Assembly (NCBI RefSeq): GCF_001747085.1
Contig: NZ_MDJD01000007.1
Coordinates: 372,001 to 436,000, forward strand
Source: Flavivirga aquatica
GTDB lineage: Bacteria > Bacteroidota > Bacteroidia > Flavobacteriales > Flavobacteriaceae
DNA length: 64,000 nucleotides
Direction: 5' to 3'
A program made the translations under genes and the position numbers. The notes beneath the pieces are model-generated. The model had not been told where the DNA came from, made no database searches, and saw only the letters and a list, made by a program, of their open reading frames with translations. Of the stretch, positions 29,879 through 39,020 are shown piece after piece (the stretch's first letter is position 1; each line of letters opens with the position of its first letter).

Positions 29879-32800
29879 TTATTTTTTATACATTTTTTTA
29901 GAAATAATAGCTTCATTAGATAGTATAACTTTTGCTATATATGTACCGCTTCCTAAATTAGACAATTTGTAAGTTTCAGCATCTTTATTAGCTTTAAAAT
30001 TATACAATTGTTTTCCTAAAAGATCATAAATAATAATTGATTTAATAGTTAGGTCTTCTGAAACTTTAAATTGTATACTATCATTTTCTAATTCAATAAT
30101 CTTCAGTATGTTTCGATTTATATCCAGAGCATCATAAATAGATAAAGCATTTTGATTAAATACAATTTGAAAACGGTCATTAAACTCACCTGTTTCAGAA
30201 GTAAAAGTATAATCGGAGTCAGATAAATTATGAACTAGACTCAATAAATTATCTTTTAAGTATATAACATTATCATTTAAAAAGCCTCCCTGTAATTGAG
30301 CAATAGATAGTTTATACAAAGTAGCTACTTCAATATTAGTTTTAAAGCCAAGGTTAATAATTTCATTAATATTTAAATTATTAACAGCTCTCCCTTGAAT
30401 AGCAAATTTACCATTATCATTATCGATATTAGAATACAAAATAGCTGCTTTTCCTGAGGTTAAAATACGTTTAGCATCGTAAAAGGCTCCATCATTTTGA
30501 TGTGTAGCTCCATTGACATAGGCTAATAGTATCTGGTTAAATACTCCATTATCTGAAGATAAATTAACCCATAATTTATTATCTATATTATTTAATACTT
30601 TTTTGGATTTAGTATTTTTAAAGAATTGACTATTATTGTTAGTTCCTACTCTCATTGAATTATTAAAAATAACTGGTCCCGTAGACAGTGCTTCAACAAA
30701 AAAGCCTTGACCAGAAGCTACAAAACCGTTTGGTATGGTTGAGCCACTAGAGGCAGCAACTCCTCCTCCTCCATTTATCATAGCATAGTCATCAGAAGAA
30801 AAGTTTAACGATTGGTTTCCTGGAGCACTGGTATTTTCATTGGTGTTTTGATCCCAGAAATAAAGCGCTCCAACAATACCTGAATTTATAGAAAAGAATG
30901 TAGCGACATCTATAGCGCCTGGATAAGGGTTCGCAATAAAATTCCAATCATTGTAAGCACCACCGCTAGCATTAACTAAAGGCACAGAAACTTCTCCTGT
31001 ATTAAAAGCCCCTGTAAATACAAAGTCTTGAGTGTCTGGATAAGATCCTGATTTTCTTGCTATAGTTGCATAACCTACTCCAGCTTGCATTACGCCACTG
31101 GCTACTTGCCAATCATCTCCTTCATCATCAATATCATCTTGACCAGATGTAAATACTCCTGTATTTGCAGTTTCTGCTAAATTATCTTGAAAACTAGCTG
31201 CATTGAATAAAAAACGTCTACCTCCTGATACTCCTGTAAAAGTATTTTCTATAACTTCGCCTACAACTGGAGACCCCCAATAGGTATATGCAAGTTCCCT
31301 ATACATGCTTTTAGATTTGGTTAACGTAACACCTCCAGAGGAATTATCTACAAAACTGGAAAAGCTCCCAACTTGTATAAAATTACCTTGACTCTCTACT
31401 GTTAACTCCCCACCCACAGTTACATCATTCTGTATTAAAACTGAACCTCCATTGCTAACAGTTAAATTATTTCCTGCATTTATAATGAGACTGCAAGCTT
31501 CTAAATCACCTTCAACACCAGTAGTATAATCTGAATCAATAATTAATGTTGTATCTATATCTGGAACAGCAATAGGAGACCAAACAGACCCATTCCAAAC
31601 GGTTGCTGGACAGCAGGAATAGTTACAAGTTCCTAAAGTTTGTATCCCGGAGTTCTTTATTAAAGACCAATTAGTAGCATCTGCTACCTCTGCAGCTATT
31701 AAAGCATCACCTATAACTGAAGAACAATCATAAACCCCAGAATCAAAATCACCATAATAAATGGCGTTAGTACCATCTGTTAACCCTACTGGCACTGCAG
31801 ATGTAATAACATCTGTTGCATCGTTCCAACCAGTCCCCCCATAGTGAATCGCATATAAATTAGTAGGATTACCAAATGAGCCACTATATGCTATCAATTG
31901 ATCTTGACTTGCATTAAAACCAAACCCTTCGTCTGGTTCTGTTACAGTACCATAATTTGAAAGATATTTTTTTATTCCTGTACCTGCAGAAGCAGCAAAT
32001 ATTATAACTTCTGATCCACAAGGTACACCGCCTGCTGGCACTTTCCAATTTAAAAACCCTTCTCCAGCACCAAACCTATATGCTCCAGTAGTAGTGTCCC
32101 AACCTTTATCTGTAAAGCCTATATTTGTTCCTTCAGCAATATCTGTTAATACAACAAAGGTAAAGGCATCTACCTCAGTATCATCTGTATTATAACCAGT
32201 AACAACAAGATCTCCTGGAGACAATAAAATTGGAGGAGAACAAGAATAGTTACACAATAATCCTAGAGTTACATTATCTGGATCATCATTAATTAACCAA
32301 TTTGAGTTGTCTGATATTGCAGCTAAAATAGGTGCAACTTCATAGGATATATAACATTGATATTTACCATTATCTCTTTCTTGGACAGAAACTGCGTTTG
32401 TTCCATTTGTTAAACCTAAAGGTTCTGCAGAAGTATTATTACTTGTTGCATTAGATGCCCAAGAATTAGGTCCCCCATCAAAATCTATGGCATATATAAA
32501 GGTTGGCATAGCATCTGTTCCTTGATAAGCTAAAATTTGATCGCCATCAATTTCTAAAACAAAAGAAGCAGAATCAGTTACGATTCCATGTGAAACAGAA
32601 AAAGGGCTGTTATCTGTAATTATAATTTCAGTACCACAAGTTAAATCAGAAGTTGCAGTCCAAGTTAATGTGCCTTCTCCAGCTCTAAAGCTATTTGTAG
32701 ACAACCAGCCGTTATCTGTAAAATTAATTGTTGTATTAGTAACAATATCTGTTAATAGAACAAAGGAGAATTGGTTAGAAACATCAGATTTGAATCCCGT

Positions 32801-32890
32801 TATAGCAATATCACCAGCTGCTAAAATGGTTTGCCCATAACTAAAATTAAAAACTAAAAAAAGATATATCAGACAAGTAATTTTTTTCAT
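29879..32890 (-). CDS. T9SS-exported surface protein B (type C sorting region)
   Basis: 1003 residues from the ATG at 32890 (MKKITCLIYLF, signal peptide ending SYGQ); the frame reaches a TTG three codons earlier. It has two copies of the same module as protein A (about 20-215 and 225-420), each with the GDIAITGF or GDLVVTGY opening and a C-rich end, then the VWNGSVWSP passenger strands and the sorting domain ending ISKKMYKK. The last 310 residues match protein C almost exactly: 929 bases with one difference, giving Leu in B and Ser in C within KKVxNNID. That points to recent duplication or gene conversion. Function is unknown; adhesion or binding is a guess. Confidence 0.82.
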   Translation of the reverse strand: MKKITCLIYLFLVFNFSYGQTILAAGDIAITGFKSDVSNQFSFVLLTDIVTNTTINFTDNGWLSTNSFRAGEGTLTWTATSDLTCGTEIIITDNSPFSVSHGIVTDSASFVLEIDGDQILAYQGTDAMPTFIYAIDFDGGPNSWASNATSNNTSAEPLGLTNGTNAVSVQERDNGKYQCYISYEVAPILAAISDNSNWLINDDPDNVTLGLLCNYSCSPPILLSPGDLVVTGYNTDDTEVDAFTFVVLTDIAEGTNIGFTDKGWDTTTGAYRFGAGEGFLNWKVPAGGVPCGSEVIIFAASAGTGIKKYLSNYGTVTEPDEGFGFNASQDQLIAYSGSFGNPTNLYAIHYGGTGWNDATDVITSAVPVGLTDGTNAIYYGDFDSGVYDCSSVIGDALIAAEVADATNWSLIKNSGIQTLGTCNYSCCPATVWNGSVWSPIAVPDIDTTLIIDSDYTTGVEGDLEACSLIINAGNNLTVSNGGSVLIQNDVTVGGELTVESQGNFIQVGSFSSFVDNSSGGVTLTKSKSMYRELAYTYWGSPVVGEVIENTFTGVSGGRRFLFNAASFQDNLAETANTGVFTSGQDDIDDEGDDWQVASGVMQAGVGYATIARKSGSYPDTQDFVFTGAFNTGEVSVPLVNASGGAYNDWNFIANPYPGAIDVATFFSINSGIVGALYFWDQNTNENTSAPGNQSLNFSSDDYAMINGGGGVAASSGSTIPNGFVASGQGFFVEALSTGPVIFNNSMRVGTNNNSQFFKNTKSKKVLNNIDNKLWVNLSSDNGVFNQILLAYVNGATHQNDGAFYDAKRILTSGKAAILYSNIDNDNGKFAIQGRAVNNLNINEIINLGFKTNIEVATLYKLSIAQLQGGFLNDNVIYLKDNLLSLVHNLSDSDYTFTSETGEFNDRFQIVFNQNALSIYDALDINRNILKIIELENDSIQFKVSEDLTIKSIIIYDLLGKQLYNFKANKDAETYKLSNLGSGTYIAKVILSNEAIISKKMYKK
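29886..30814. repeat. 929-bp near-identical repeat, copy 1
   Basis: This block equals 33486-34414 at a constant offset of 3600 bases with one mismatch (A at 30594, G at 34194). It covers the 3' third of T9SS gene B. Beyond 30814 the two genes remain alike but diverge, so the boundary is sharp and fits gene conversion. Confidence 0.95.
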
Positions 32891-33182
32891 AGTACTCAAA
32901 TTTAATATTTAGATTATTTTTACACACGAACATAAAAGTAATAAAAAACACACTCAAATGAAGGAAAAAACAAATATTATAAATTAAGTATTTTAAAGTC
33001 ATACCATTAAATTAAGTTTTTCATAAGACATATCCAGTTAGTCCGCTGTGTTAAATACTTTTAATAAATTCAAATTCATATAATTAAGATTCTTCTTTTG
33101 TTTATTGAGAGTTTGTATATTTCAAGATAATTAAGGTTTATAAATTTATTCTCAATCGTTATTTCTGAAAAAAACTTATCTA
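32891..33182. other. Spacer upstream of T9SS protein B
   Basis: 292 A+T-rich bases. A minus-strand TAAATTTG (32897-32904) sits only 6 bases before the start codon of protein B, which would give a leaderless transcript if used. Nothing else is seen before the recX fragment. Confidence 0.4.
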
Positions 33183-33359
33183 ATCAAAAAACACATATAC
33201 CAAGGCGCGATCAGTAAACTAGAACATGATTGTATGCATCAAGGACGAGAACAATCTCATCTAAAATTTAGACAAAAAAAGCTGCATATAATTCCCGAAA
33301 CTCTCGACTTAATTTATAGTTCACTTATAGAAGATAACATTCTTGATGAAAATTACTAA
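33183..33359 (+). pseudogene. Truncated recX copy
   Basis: Reading from about 33183, the frame gives IKKHIYQGAISKLEHDC and, after a short divergent stretch, IIPETLDLIYSSLIEDNILDENY then a stop. The intact RecX at 36311 reads KKTYTLEEATRKLEHYC and later MIPEAIDVIIVHLLEHNFLDETR. The shared KLEH-C, IPE-x-x-D-x-I and N-x-LDE positions show homology. There is no start codon and about two thirds of the gene is missing. It lies between T9SS genes B and C, as recX lies after C, so it marks an old tandem duplication. Confidence 0.8.
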
Positions 33360-33411
33360 GACCTCAAGGGGCATTTACAATCTTAATACGCAAAACAAAC
33401 TTTATAAATAA

Positions 33412-33439
33412 AAAGCAAAGCAGTGGGTTTCTTTGCTTT
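33412..33439 (-). terminator. Terminator of T9SS protein C gene
   Basis: AAAGCAAAG (33412-33420) pairs with CTTTGCTTT (33431-33439); on the minus strand a T-rich stretch follows. It lies 40 bases past the stop codon. The matching place after gene B (near 29825) has a decayed form of the same hairpin. Confidence 0.75.
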
Positions 33440-33478
33440 AATTTATATAATAAGATATTTAATTTTTAGGCTAACCCT

Positions 33479-35908
33479 TTATAGTTTATACATTTTTTTA
33501 GAAATAATAGCTTCATTAGATAGTATAACTTTTGCTATATATGTACCGCTTCCTAAATTAGACAATTTGTAAGTTTCAGCATCTTTATTAGCTTTAAAAT
33601 TATACAATTGTTTTCCTAAAAGATCATAAATAATAATTGATTTAATAGTTAGGTCTTCTGAAACTTTAAATTGTATACTATCATTTTCTAATTCAATAAT
33701 CTTCAGTATGTTTCGATTTATATCCAGAGCATCATAAATAGATAAAGCATTTTGATTAAATACAATTTGAAAACGGTCATTAAACTCACCTGTTTCAGAA
33801 GTAAAAGTATAATCGGAGTCAGATAAATTATGAACTAGACTCAATAAATTATCTTTTAAGTATATAACATTATCATTTAAAAAGCCTCCCTGTAATTGAG
33901 CAATAGATAGTTTATACAAAGTAGCTACTTCAATATTAGTTTTAAAGCCAAGGTTAATAATTTCATTAATATTTAAATTATTAACAGCTCTCCCTTGAAT
34001 AGCAAATTTACCATTATCATTATCGATATTAGAATACAAAATAGCTGCTTTTCCTGAGGTTAAAATACGTTTAGCATCGTAAAAGGCTCCATCATTTTGA
34101 TGTGTAGCTCCATTGACATAGGCTAATAGTATCTGGTTAAATACTCCATTATCTGAAGATAAATTAACCCATAATTTATTATCTATATTATTTGATACTT
34201 TTTTGGATTTAGTATTTTTAAAGAATTGACTATTATTGTTAGTTCCTACTCTCATTGAATTATTAAAAATAACTGGTCCCGTAGACAGTGCTTCAACAAA
34301 AAAGCCTTGACCAGAAGCTACAAAACCGTTTGGTATGGTTGAGCCACTAGAGGCAGCAACTCCTCCTCCTCCATTTATCATAGCATAGTCATCAGAAGAA
34401 AAGTTTAACGATTGATTTCCAGAGGCATTAGCGTTTTCATTAGTATTTTGATCCCATAAGTAGAGTGTTCCAACAATACCTGTATTTACAGTAAAAAACG
34501 TAGCGACATCTATAGCTCCGGGATAAGGATTCCCTATAAAATTCCAATCATTATAGGCACCTCCACTAGCATCAACTAAAGGCACAGAAACTACTCCTGT
34601 ATTAAAAGCTCCTGTAAACGTAAAACTTTGGGTATCGGGATAAGACCCAACACTTTTGGCAGTTGCTGCATACCCTACACCTGCTTGCATCGCCCCACTA
34701 GCTAATTGCCAATCATCTCCATCATCATCAATATCATCAGAAACACCTGTATTAAATGTTCCAGTATTTCCAATTTCTTCATCGTTATCTACAAAATTAG
34801 TAGCGTTAAATAAAAACCGTCTTCCAGTTGGCACACCTGCAAAGGTAGTTTCTATAGTTTCCCCTACAACGGGTGAACTCCAGTAGGTATAAGTCAATGC
34901 TTTAGACATGATTTTTGTTTTAGTAAGTTGCACACCTCCAGAAGAGTTATCTGTAAAAAGAGCTGTATCATTTTCTTGAACAAAGTTACCTTGAGTTTCT
35001 ACCTGCAATTGCCCATCTATCGTTACATCATTATCCACTTCTACATAAGTACCATTAGATACTGTTAAGGTATAACTACTATTAACCGTTAACGTACAGC
35101 TACTAAAATTACCATTTGCAGCAGTACTGTAATCACCGTCTACTATAACATTAGTAGACGAAGTGGGAATAGAAGGTGTCCAAACAGTACCATTCCAAAC
35201 AGAAGTATTACAACAAGACGTACCAGAACAACAATAATCACAACCTCCAAGATTATTAATATAGGCGGAAGCATAATTCCAATTCGACGTATTTGCAACA
35301 GCTGCATTAATTAAAGCAATTCCACTATTAACACTACAGTCATATTCACCATTACGATTATTTCCATGATATATAGCTGTTGTACCATCTGTTAGTCCTG
35401 CTGGCACTGCAGATGTTGCCGTATTTGTAGCATTAGTCCATCCAGCAGAACCATAATGCACTGCATACAGCATGGTAGGAGAAGCAAAAGTACCTTGATA
35501 AACAATTATTTGATCATTATTAGGGTTTAACCCAAAACCCCCATTAGGCTCAGTTACGGTACCAATATTTGCAGAATAAGTTACTGAGCCAATAGGAATA
35601 TCTGCTTCAATAATTATTTCGCTACCACATGGTAAATCAAAATCTGCAACCCAAGTAATAACGCCCTCTGCACTACCGCCTCTAAAATTACCTGGACTAC
35701 CAGAAACCCAACCTATATCTGTAAAGTTTATTGTTGTTCCCGCTGTAACATTAGTTAGAAGAACAAAAGTAAATTCATCTGGATCTGTATTTACCGAATT
35801 ATACCCTATAATTACAATATCACCTATAGATAATGTAGTTTGAGCATAATTAATATTAAATATTAAAAATAGAAATACCGTATAACAAATGCGAGAGACT
35901 TTTTTCAT
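33479..35908 (-). CDS. T9SS-exported surface protein C (type C sorting region)
   Basis: 809 residues from the ATG at 35908 (MKKVSRICYTVFLFLIFNINYAQ would be the signal peptide region); the frame opens 16 codons earlier without a signal. It carries one copy of the module that proteins A and B have twice (IVIIGYNSVNTDPDEFTFVLL to CDYCCSGTSCC), then VWNGTVWTP passenger strands and the sorting domain ending ISKKMYKL. Its 3' third is almost identical to gene B, while the rest is diverged. The one-module form is either ancestral or has lost a copy. Function is unknown. Confidence 0.82.
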   Translation of the reverse strand: MKKVSRICYTVFLFLIFNINYAQTTLSIGDIVIIGYNSVNTDPDEFTFVLLTNVTAGTTINFTDIGWVSGSPGNFRGGSAEGVITWVADFDLPCGSEIIIEADIPIGSVTYSANIGTVTEPNGGFGLNPNNDQIIVYQGTFASPTMLYAVHYGSAGWTNATNTATSAVPAGLTDGTTAIYHGNNRNGEYDCSVNSGIALINAAVANTSNWNYASAYINNLGGCDYCCSGTSCCNTSVWNGTVWTPSIPTSSTNVIVDGDYSTAANGNFSSCTLTVNSSYTLTVSNGTYVEVDNDVTIDGQLQVETQGNFVQENDTALFTDNSSGGVQLTKTKIMSKALTYTYWSSPVVGETIETTFAGVPTGRRFLFNATNFVDNDEEIGNTGTFNTGVSDDIDDDGDDWQLASGAMQAGVGYAATAKSVGSYPDTQSFTFTGAFNTGVVSVPLVDASGGAYNDWNFIGNPYPGAIDVATFFTVNTGIVGTLYLWDQNTNENANASGNQSLNFSSDDYAMINGGGGVAASSGSTIPNGFVASGQGFFVEALSTGPVIFNNSMRVGTNNNSQFFKNTKSKKVSNNIDNKLWVNLSSDNGVFNQILLAYVNGATHQNDGAFYDAKRILTSGKAAILYSNIDNDNGKFAIQGRAVNNLNINEIINLGFKTNIEVATLYKLSIAQLQGGFLNDNVIYLKDNLLSLVHNLSDSDYTFTSETGEFNDRFQIVFNQNALSIYDALDINRNILKIIELENDSIQFKVSEDLTIKSIIIYDLLGKQLYNFKANKDAETYKLSNLGSGTYIAKVILSNEAIISKKMYKL
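33486..34414. repeat. 929-bp near-identical repeat, copy 2
   Basis: This is the partner of 29886-30814, in the same orientation and 3600 bases away, covering the 3' third of T9SS gene C. Direct repeats of this length and identity can recombine and delete the 3.6 kb between them. Confidence 0.95.
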
Positions 35909-35969
35909 AATAATTGAGAGATATATTATATAGCAATTTAGAATAACTACACGCAACTTAATGCATACA

Positions 35970-35977
35970 CAAATGTA
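35970..35977 (-). promoter_or_regulatory. Promoter -7 element of T9SS protein C
   Basis: On the minus strand this reads TACATTTG, 61 bases before the chosen ATG, nearly the same distance as for protein A (61 and 62 bases). The surrounding bases are also alike (ACAAATGTAGTGTAAA and GCAAATGTAATGCAAT on the plus strand). Confidence 0.5.
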
Positions 35978-36052
35978 GTGTAAATCAAATATTTACAAAA
36001 ATAAAAAAACATCCATACATCGAAAAAATTAAAAACAATAATAATAAATTAT

Positions 36053-36060
36053 TATATTTG
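36053..36060 (+). promoter_or_regulatory. Possible -7 element reading toward recX
   Basis: TATATTTG matches the consensus, but it is 250 bases before recX, with no TTG at the right spacing, and transcription would pass antisense through the orphan T9SS tail. It may be fortuitous. Confidence 0.3.
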
Positions 36061-36177
36061 TAAGTTAAAACTTTCTATTAATAAAGCATAAGATTACAGT
36101 ATGTGTTATAAAAGATTAATTAGAAATATATTTTATAAAAAATCAGAACAACTCATTTAATTTTTTAATTAGCTATT

Positions 36178-36273
36178 TTATTCCTTAGCTGCTTTTTTAA
36201 CAACAATTAATCCGTTAGAAAACTCAACTTTAGTAAAATAAATAGACCTTTTAAATTTAAAAGTATATAACTT
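36178..36273 (-). pseudogene. Orphan T9SS sorting-domain tail
   Basis: The minus strand reads KLYTFKFKR then SIYFTKVEFSNGLIVVKKAAKE and a stop. It aligns with the end of the neighbouring proteins (QLYNFKANK and GTYIAKVILSNEAIISKK), with about 15 residues missing in the middle. Nothing upstream of 36273 continues the frame: the recX leader starts there. It is the remnant of a fourth family member that has been deleted. Confidence 0.78.
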
Positions 36274-36310
36274 CAATTATTAGCTTATCATTACTATTTT
36301 TGGAGAAATT

Positions 36311-36784
36311 ATGCAATCAAAAAAAACATATACATTAGAAGAAGCCACCAGAAAACTTGAGCATTATTGTGCATATCAAGAACGCTGCCATAAAGAGGTA
36401 AGGCAAAAGTTAAAAGATATGTATATGATACCTGAAGCTATTGATGTTATTATAGTTCATCTTTTGGAGCATAACTTCCTTGATGAAACACGTTTTGCAA
36501 AAGCGTTTGTTAATGGAAAATTTAGAATTAAACACTGGGGAAGACAACGTTTAACCTACGAATTAAAGAAAAAAGACATATCTAAAATAACCATAAATCA
36601 AGCAATCAAGGAGATAGAAGAAACCGAATACCTTAAAATTTTTCAAAATTTATCTGAAAAAAAAACAGACACCATAAAAGAAACCAACGTTTATAAGAAA
36701 CGTAAAAAGTTCATCGATTATTTTTTATATCGCGGCTGGGAATCTCATTTGGTTTATAAAAAAGCTCAAGAATTGATTAAATAA
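36311..36784 (+). CDS. recX: Recombination regulator RecX
   Basis: 157 residues, normal length. It shows the three-helix repeats of the family: EATRKLEHYCAYQERCHKEVRQKL, the IPEAIDVIIVHLLEHNFLDETRFAKAFV stretch and the C-terminal FIDYFLYRGWESHLVYKKAQEL. RecX binds RecA filaments and limits their activity. A truncated second copy lies 3 kb upstream at 33183. The leader has TTTTGGAGAAATT just before the ATG. No recA is in the window. Confidence 0.93.
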   Translation: MQSKKTYTLEEATRKLEHYCAYQERCHKEVRQKLKDMYMIPEAIDVIIVHLLEHNFLDETRFAKAFVNGKFRIKHWGRQRLTYELKKKDISKITINQAIKEIEETEYLKIFQNLSEKKTDTIKETNVYKKRKKFIDYFLYRGWESHLVYKKAQELIK

Positions 36785-36841
36785 AAAAGGACTAACAAAA
36801 ATAAATTCATCAGCCCTTAATAATTAATTTTTAGTTCTTTT

Positions 36842-37333
36842 CTACAAACTAAATACAGCTCCTAAACTCACTGTAAATTGGTTATGTAATTTTTCTGCAA
36901 ACGTTAATCTATCTGTATTATATTTAGAAAAAGGAGTACTTAACTCTGTATAAACACCAAATCCATCAGTAAAAAAATAACGCGTACCTATATGTCCTCC
37001 AAAATTTTTAAGACCAACATGTAAACCTGGGTAAATATCTAAATTATCGTCAATATTTATTACACTTCCAAGATTAGCATTAAAACGTGCTTTAATATCG
37101 AAACGATCTCCAAAATCTGCATCTAAAAAATTTTCCACCTCTAAAGCATAAGTAGAAGAAAAACCTAAAGAAATGTTTTCTCCAACACCTAAATCATAAC
37201 TAACATTCAATCCCGTAGCATTTTCTTGAAAATTAACACCTACCTGGAACTTATTATCCCCTTTACCTTTAAAAGCTTGAGAATTAACAAAGTAGACACA
37301 TAAAAATGACATTAATAAAATAAAATTTTTCAT
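36842..37333 (-). CDS. Small outer-membrane protein (possibly DUF6646)
   Basis: 163 residues with a signal peptide (CVYFVNSQ). The mature part has about eight amphipathic beta strands (NKFQVGVNFQEN, ISLGFSSTYALEV, DIYPGLHVGLKNFGG, YFFTDGFGVYTEL, QFTVSLGAVFSL) and an aromatic C-terminal residue region, as in small outer-membrane barrels. It is divergent from nothing close: recX converges on it and bioB lies upstream on the same strand, 220 bases away. The role is not known. Confidence 0.7.
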   Translation of the reverse strand: MKNFILLMSFLCVYFVNSQAFKGKGDNKFQVGVNFQENATGLNVSYDLGVGENISLGFSSTYALEVENFLDADFGDRFDIKARFNANLGSVINIDDNLDIYPGLHVGLKNFGGHIGTRYFFTDGFGVYTELSTPFSKYNTDRLTFAEKLHNQFTVSLGAVFSL

Positions 37334-37359
37334 TATTTGAGTTTTAAACTTTAAGCTTA

Positions 37360-37367
37360 CAAATGTA
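37360..37367 (-). promoter_or_regulatory. Promoter -7 element of the small barrel gene
   Basis: On the minus strand this reads TACATTTG, 26 bases before the start codon. No clear -33 TTG. Confidence 0.5.
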
Positions 37368-37553
37368 TTATATGTTTTGGAGAAAAGAAGGTATTTGTTT
37401 ATGTTTATATATTGTTTTTAACCATCTATTTTTTCTTTTCAATTCATTCTAATTTCCTCTCTCCATCATATAATATACCTAAGATTATACTTAATAAAAA
37501 GATCTTATCGAGTTTTAATATTTGTGAATAAACAATTTAAAAGGACTAGTAAA

Positions 37554-38648
37554 TTATTTAATAGTTTTAGCTTTTTCTTTGGCTTTTTCGTTACGAGCAA
37601 TAGTATGCTCTGGTCTGGTCCATTTTGGTTTTTCGCCTAAATCTTGATATTGCGATTCAGTTGCTTCGACAGTCTTTGGTTGTACCTTTTTAGTAAAAGG
37701 CTTTTGCGGATTCAACCCTAGTAATTCAAACATTTTCATATCCTCATTAACATCAGGGTTTGGTGTTGTTAACAGCTTATCTCCTGCAAAAATTGAATTT
37801 GCTCCTGCAAAAAAGCACATAGCTTGACCTTCACGCGTCATTTGTGTTCTACCAGCACTTAAACGTACTTGAGTTTCTGGCATAACAATTCTTGTTGTTG
37901 CCACCATACGTATCATATCCCAAATAGAAACTGGTTCTTGATCTTCAAGAGGTGTTCCTTCAACAGCTACCAATGCATTAATTGGTGTAGATTCTGGTTG
38001 CGGATTTAATGTAGATAAAGCAACTAACATACCTGCTCTATCTTCCTTTTTTTCTCCCATTCCAATAATACCGCCACTACAAACAGTTACATTGGTTTTA
38101 CGTACATTATCTATGGTTTCTAAACGGTCTTCGAAACCACGAGTAGAAATAACTTCTTTATAATACTCTTCAGATGAATCTAAATTATGATTATAAGCAT
38201 ATAACCCTGCTTCGGCTAAACGCTGTGCTTGGTTTTCTGTAACCATACCTAAAGTACAGCATACTTCCATATCTAGTTTATTAATGGTACGCACCATTTC
38301 TAAAACTTGATCAAACTCTTCACCATCTTTTACGTTACGCCATGCTGCTCCCATACAAACACGAGAACTTCCGCTAGATTTTGCTCTTAATGCCTGTGCT
38401 TTTACTTGTTGTACAGTCATTAAGTCATTGCCTTCGATATTCGTGTGGTAACGTGCTGCTTGTGGACAATAGCCACAATCTTCCGAACAACCACCGGTTT
38501 TAATCGATAACAATGTACTTACTTGTACAGTGTTTGGATCGTGATGTAAACGATGAATCGTTGCTGCTTCATAAAGCAACTCCATTAATGGTTTATTGTA
38601 AATATCTAGAATTTCTTCTTTGGTCCAATTGTGTTTTGTTTCACTCAT
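37554..38648 (-). CDS. bioB: Biotin synthase
   Basis: A 364-residue radical-SAM enzyme. The AdoMet-binding 4Fe-4S cysteines are C54, C58 and C61 (GGCSEDCGYCPQ), and conserved C98 and C130 are candidates for the second cluster that donates sulfur. It converts dethiobiotin to biotin, the last step of the pathway. The C-terminal 45 residues (KKVQPKTVEATESQ, then a Lys-rich end) extend beyond the E. coli enzyme. The other genes bioA, bioD and bioF are 8-13 kb away on the same strand, with unrelated genes between, and bioB has its own promoter element. Confidence 0.95.
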   Translation of the reverse strand: MSETKHNWTKEEILDIYNKPLMELLYEAATIHRLHHDPNTVQVSTLLSIKTGGCSEDCGYCPQAARYHTNIEGNDLMTVQQVKAQALRAKSSGSSRVCMGAAWRNVKDGEEFDQVLEMVRTINKLDMEVCCTLGMVTENQAQRLAEAGLYAYNHNLDSSEEYYKEVISTRGFEDRLETIDNVRKTNVTVCSGGIIGMGEKKEDRAGMLVALSTLNPQPESTPINALVAVEGTPLEDQEPVSIWDMIRMVATTRIVMPETQVRLSAGRTQMTREGQAMCFFAGANSIFAGDKLLTTPNPDVNEDMKMFELLGLNPQKPFTKKVQPKTVEATESQYQDLGEKPKWTRPEHTIARNEKAKEKAKTIK

Positions 38649-38671
38649 AAATCTAAACGGATTAGCAATGC

Positions 38672-38679
38672 CAAAAATA
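38672..38679 (-). promoter_or_regulatory. Promoter -7 element of bioB
   Basis: On the minus strand this reads TATTTTTG, matching TAnnTTTG, 23 bases before the start. No biotin operator is recognised. Confidence 0.5.
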
Positions 38680-38899
38680 CTAATTTAATAGCATATACCT
38701 TTATTTTTTAATTTATGAACTAGTCTAGAAAGTTGTTTTTATTTACAGAGTGTAAATTTTATACTCAAACTTGATCTCTTTTTGCTAGCATAGTTGCATT
38801 TACAACTATAAAACAGTATAACTTTATAAATTAGTATTCAAAATATTTTTTGTGTGTAATAGAAAACTATTTTAAAATCATTCTTAATAACCCAAATAA

Positions 38900-38931
38900 A
38901 AAAATCAGGATTGAATTCAATCCTGATTTTT
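38900..38931 (-). terminator. Palindromic terminator after the lyase-like gene
   Basis: A perfect 32-base palindrome with AAAAATCAGGATTG arms and a GAATTC centre. It has T runs on both strands and lies 90 bases past the stop codon at 39021. Confidence 0.75.
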
Positions 38932-39020
38932 CTGAGAATTTACGTAGTTAATATCCTTTTTACAAAGAGTTTGCCATAATAAATTTTCTTATGCCTTTCT
39001 ATTCAAGAAGGAACTGCTAT

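Larger units (their letters stand above)
38649..39020. other. Spacer with bioB promoter and upstream terminator
   Basis: 372 bases. It holds the bioB -7 element near the right of the gene and the terminator of the exported lyase-like gene at 38900-38931. I see no further gene. Confidence 0.6.

Noticed and set aside
26463-36784. A CRISPR array or mobile element as the cause of the repeats
   Set aside because: The repeats lie within long coding genes, have no short direct-repeat/spacer pattern, and no transposase or integrase is present.
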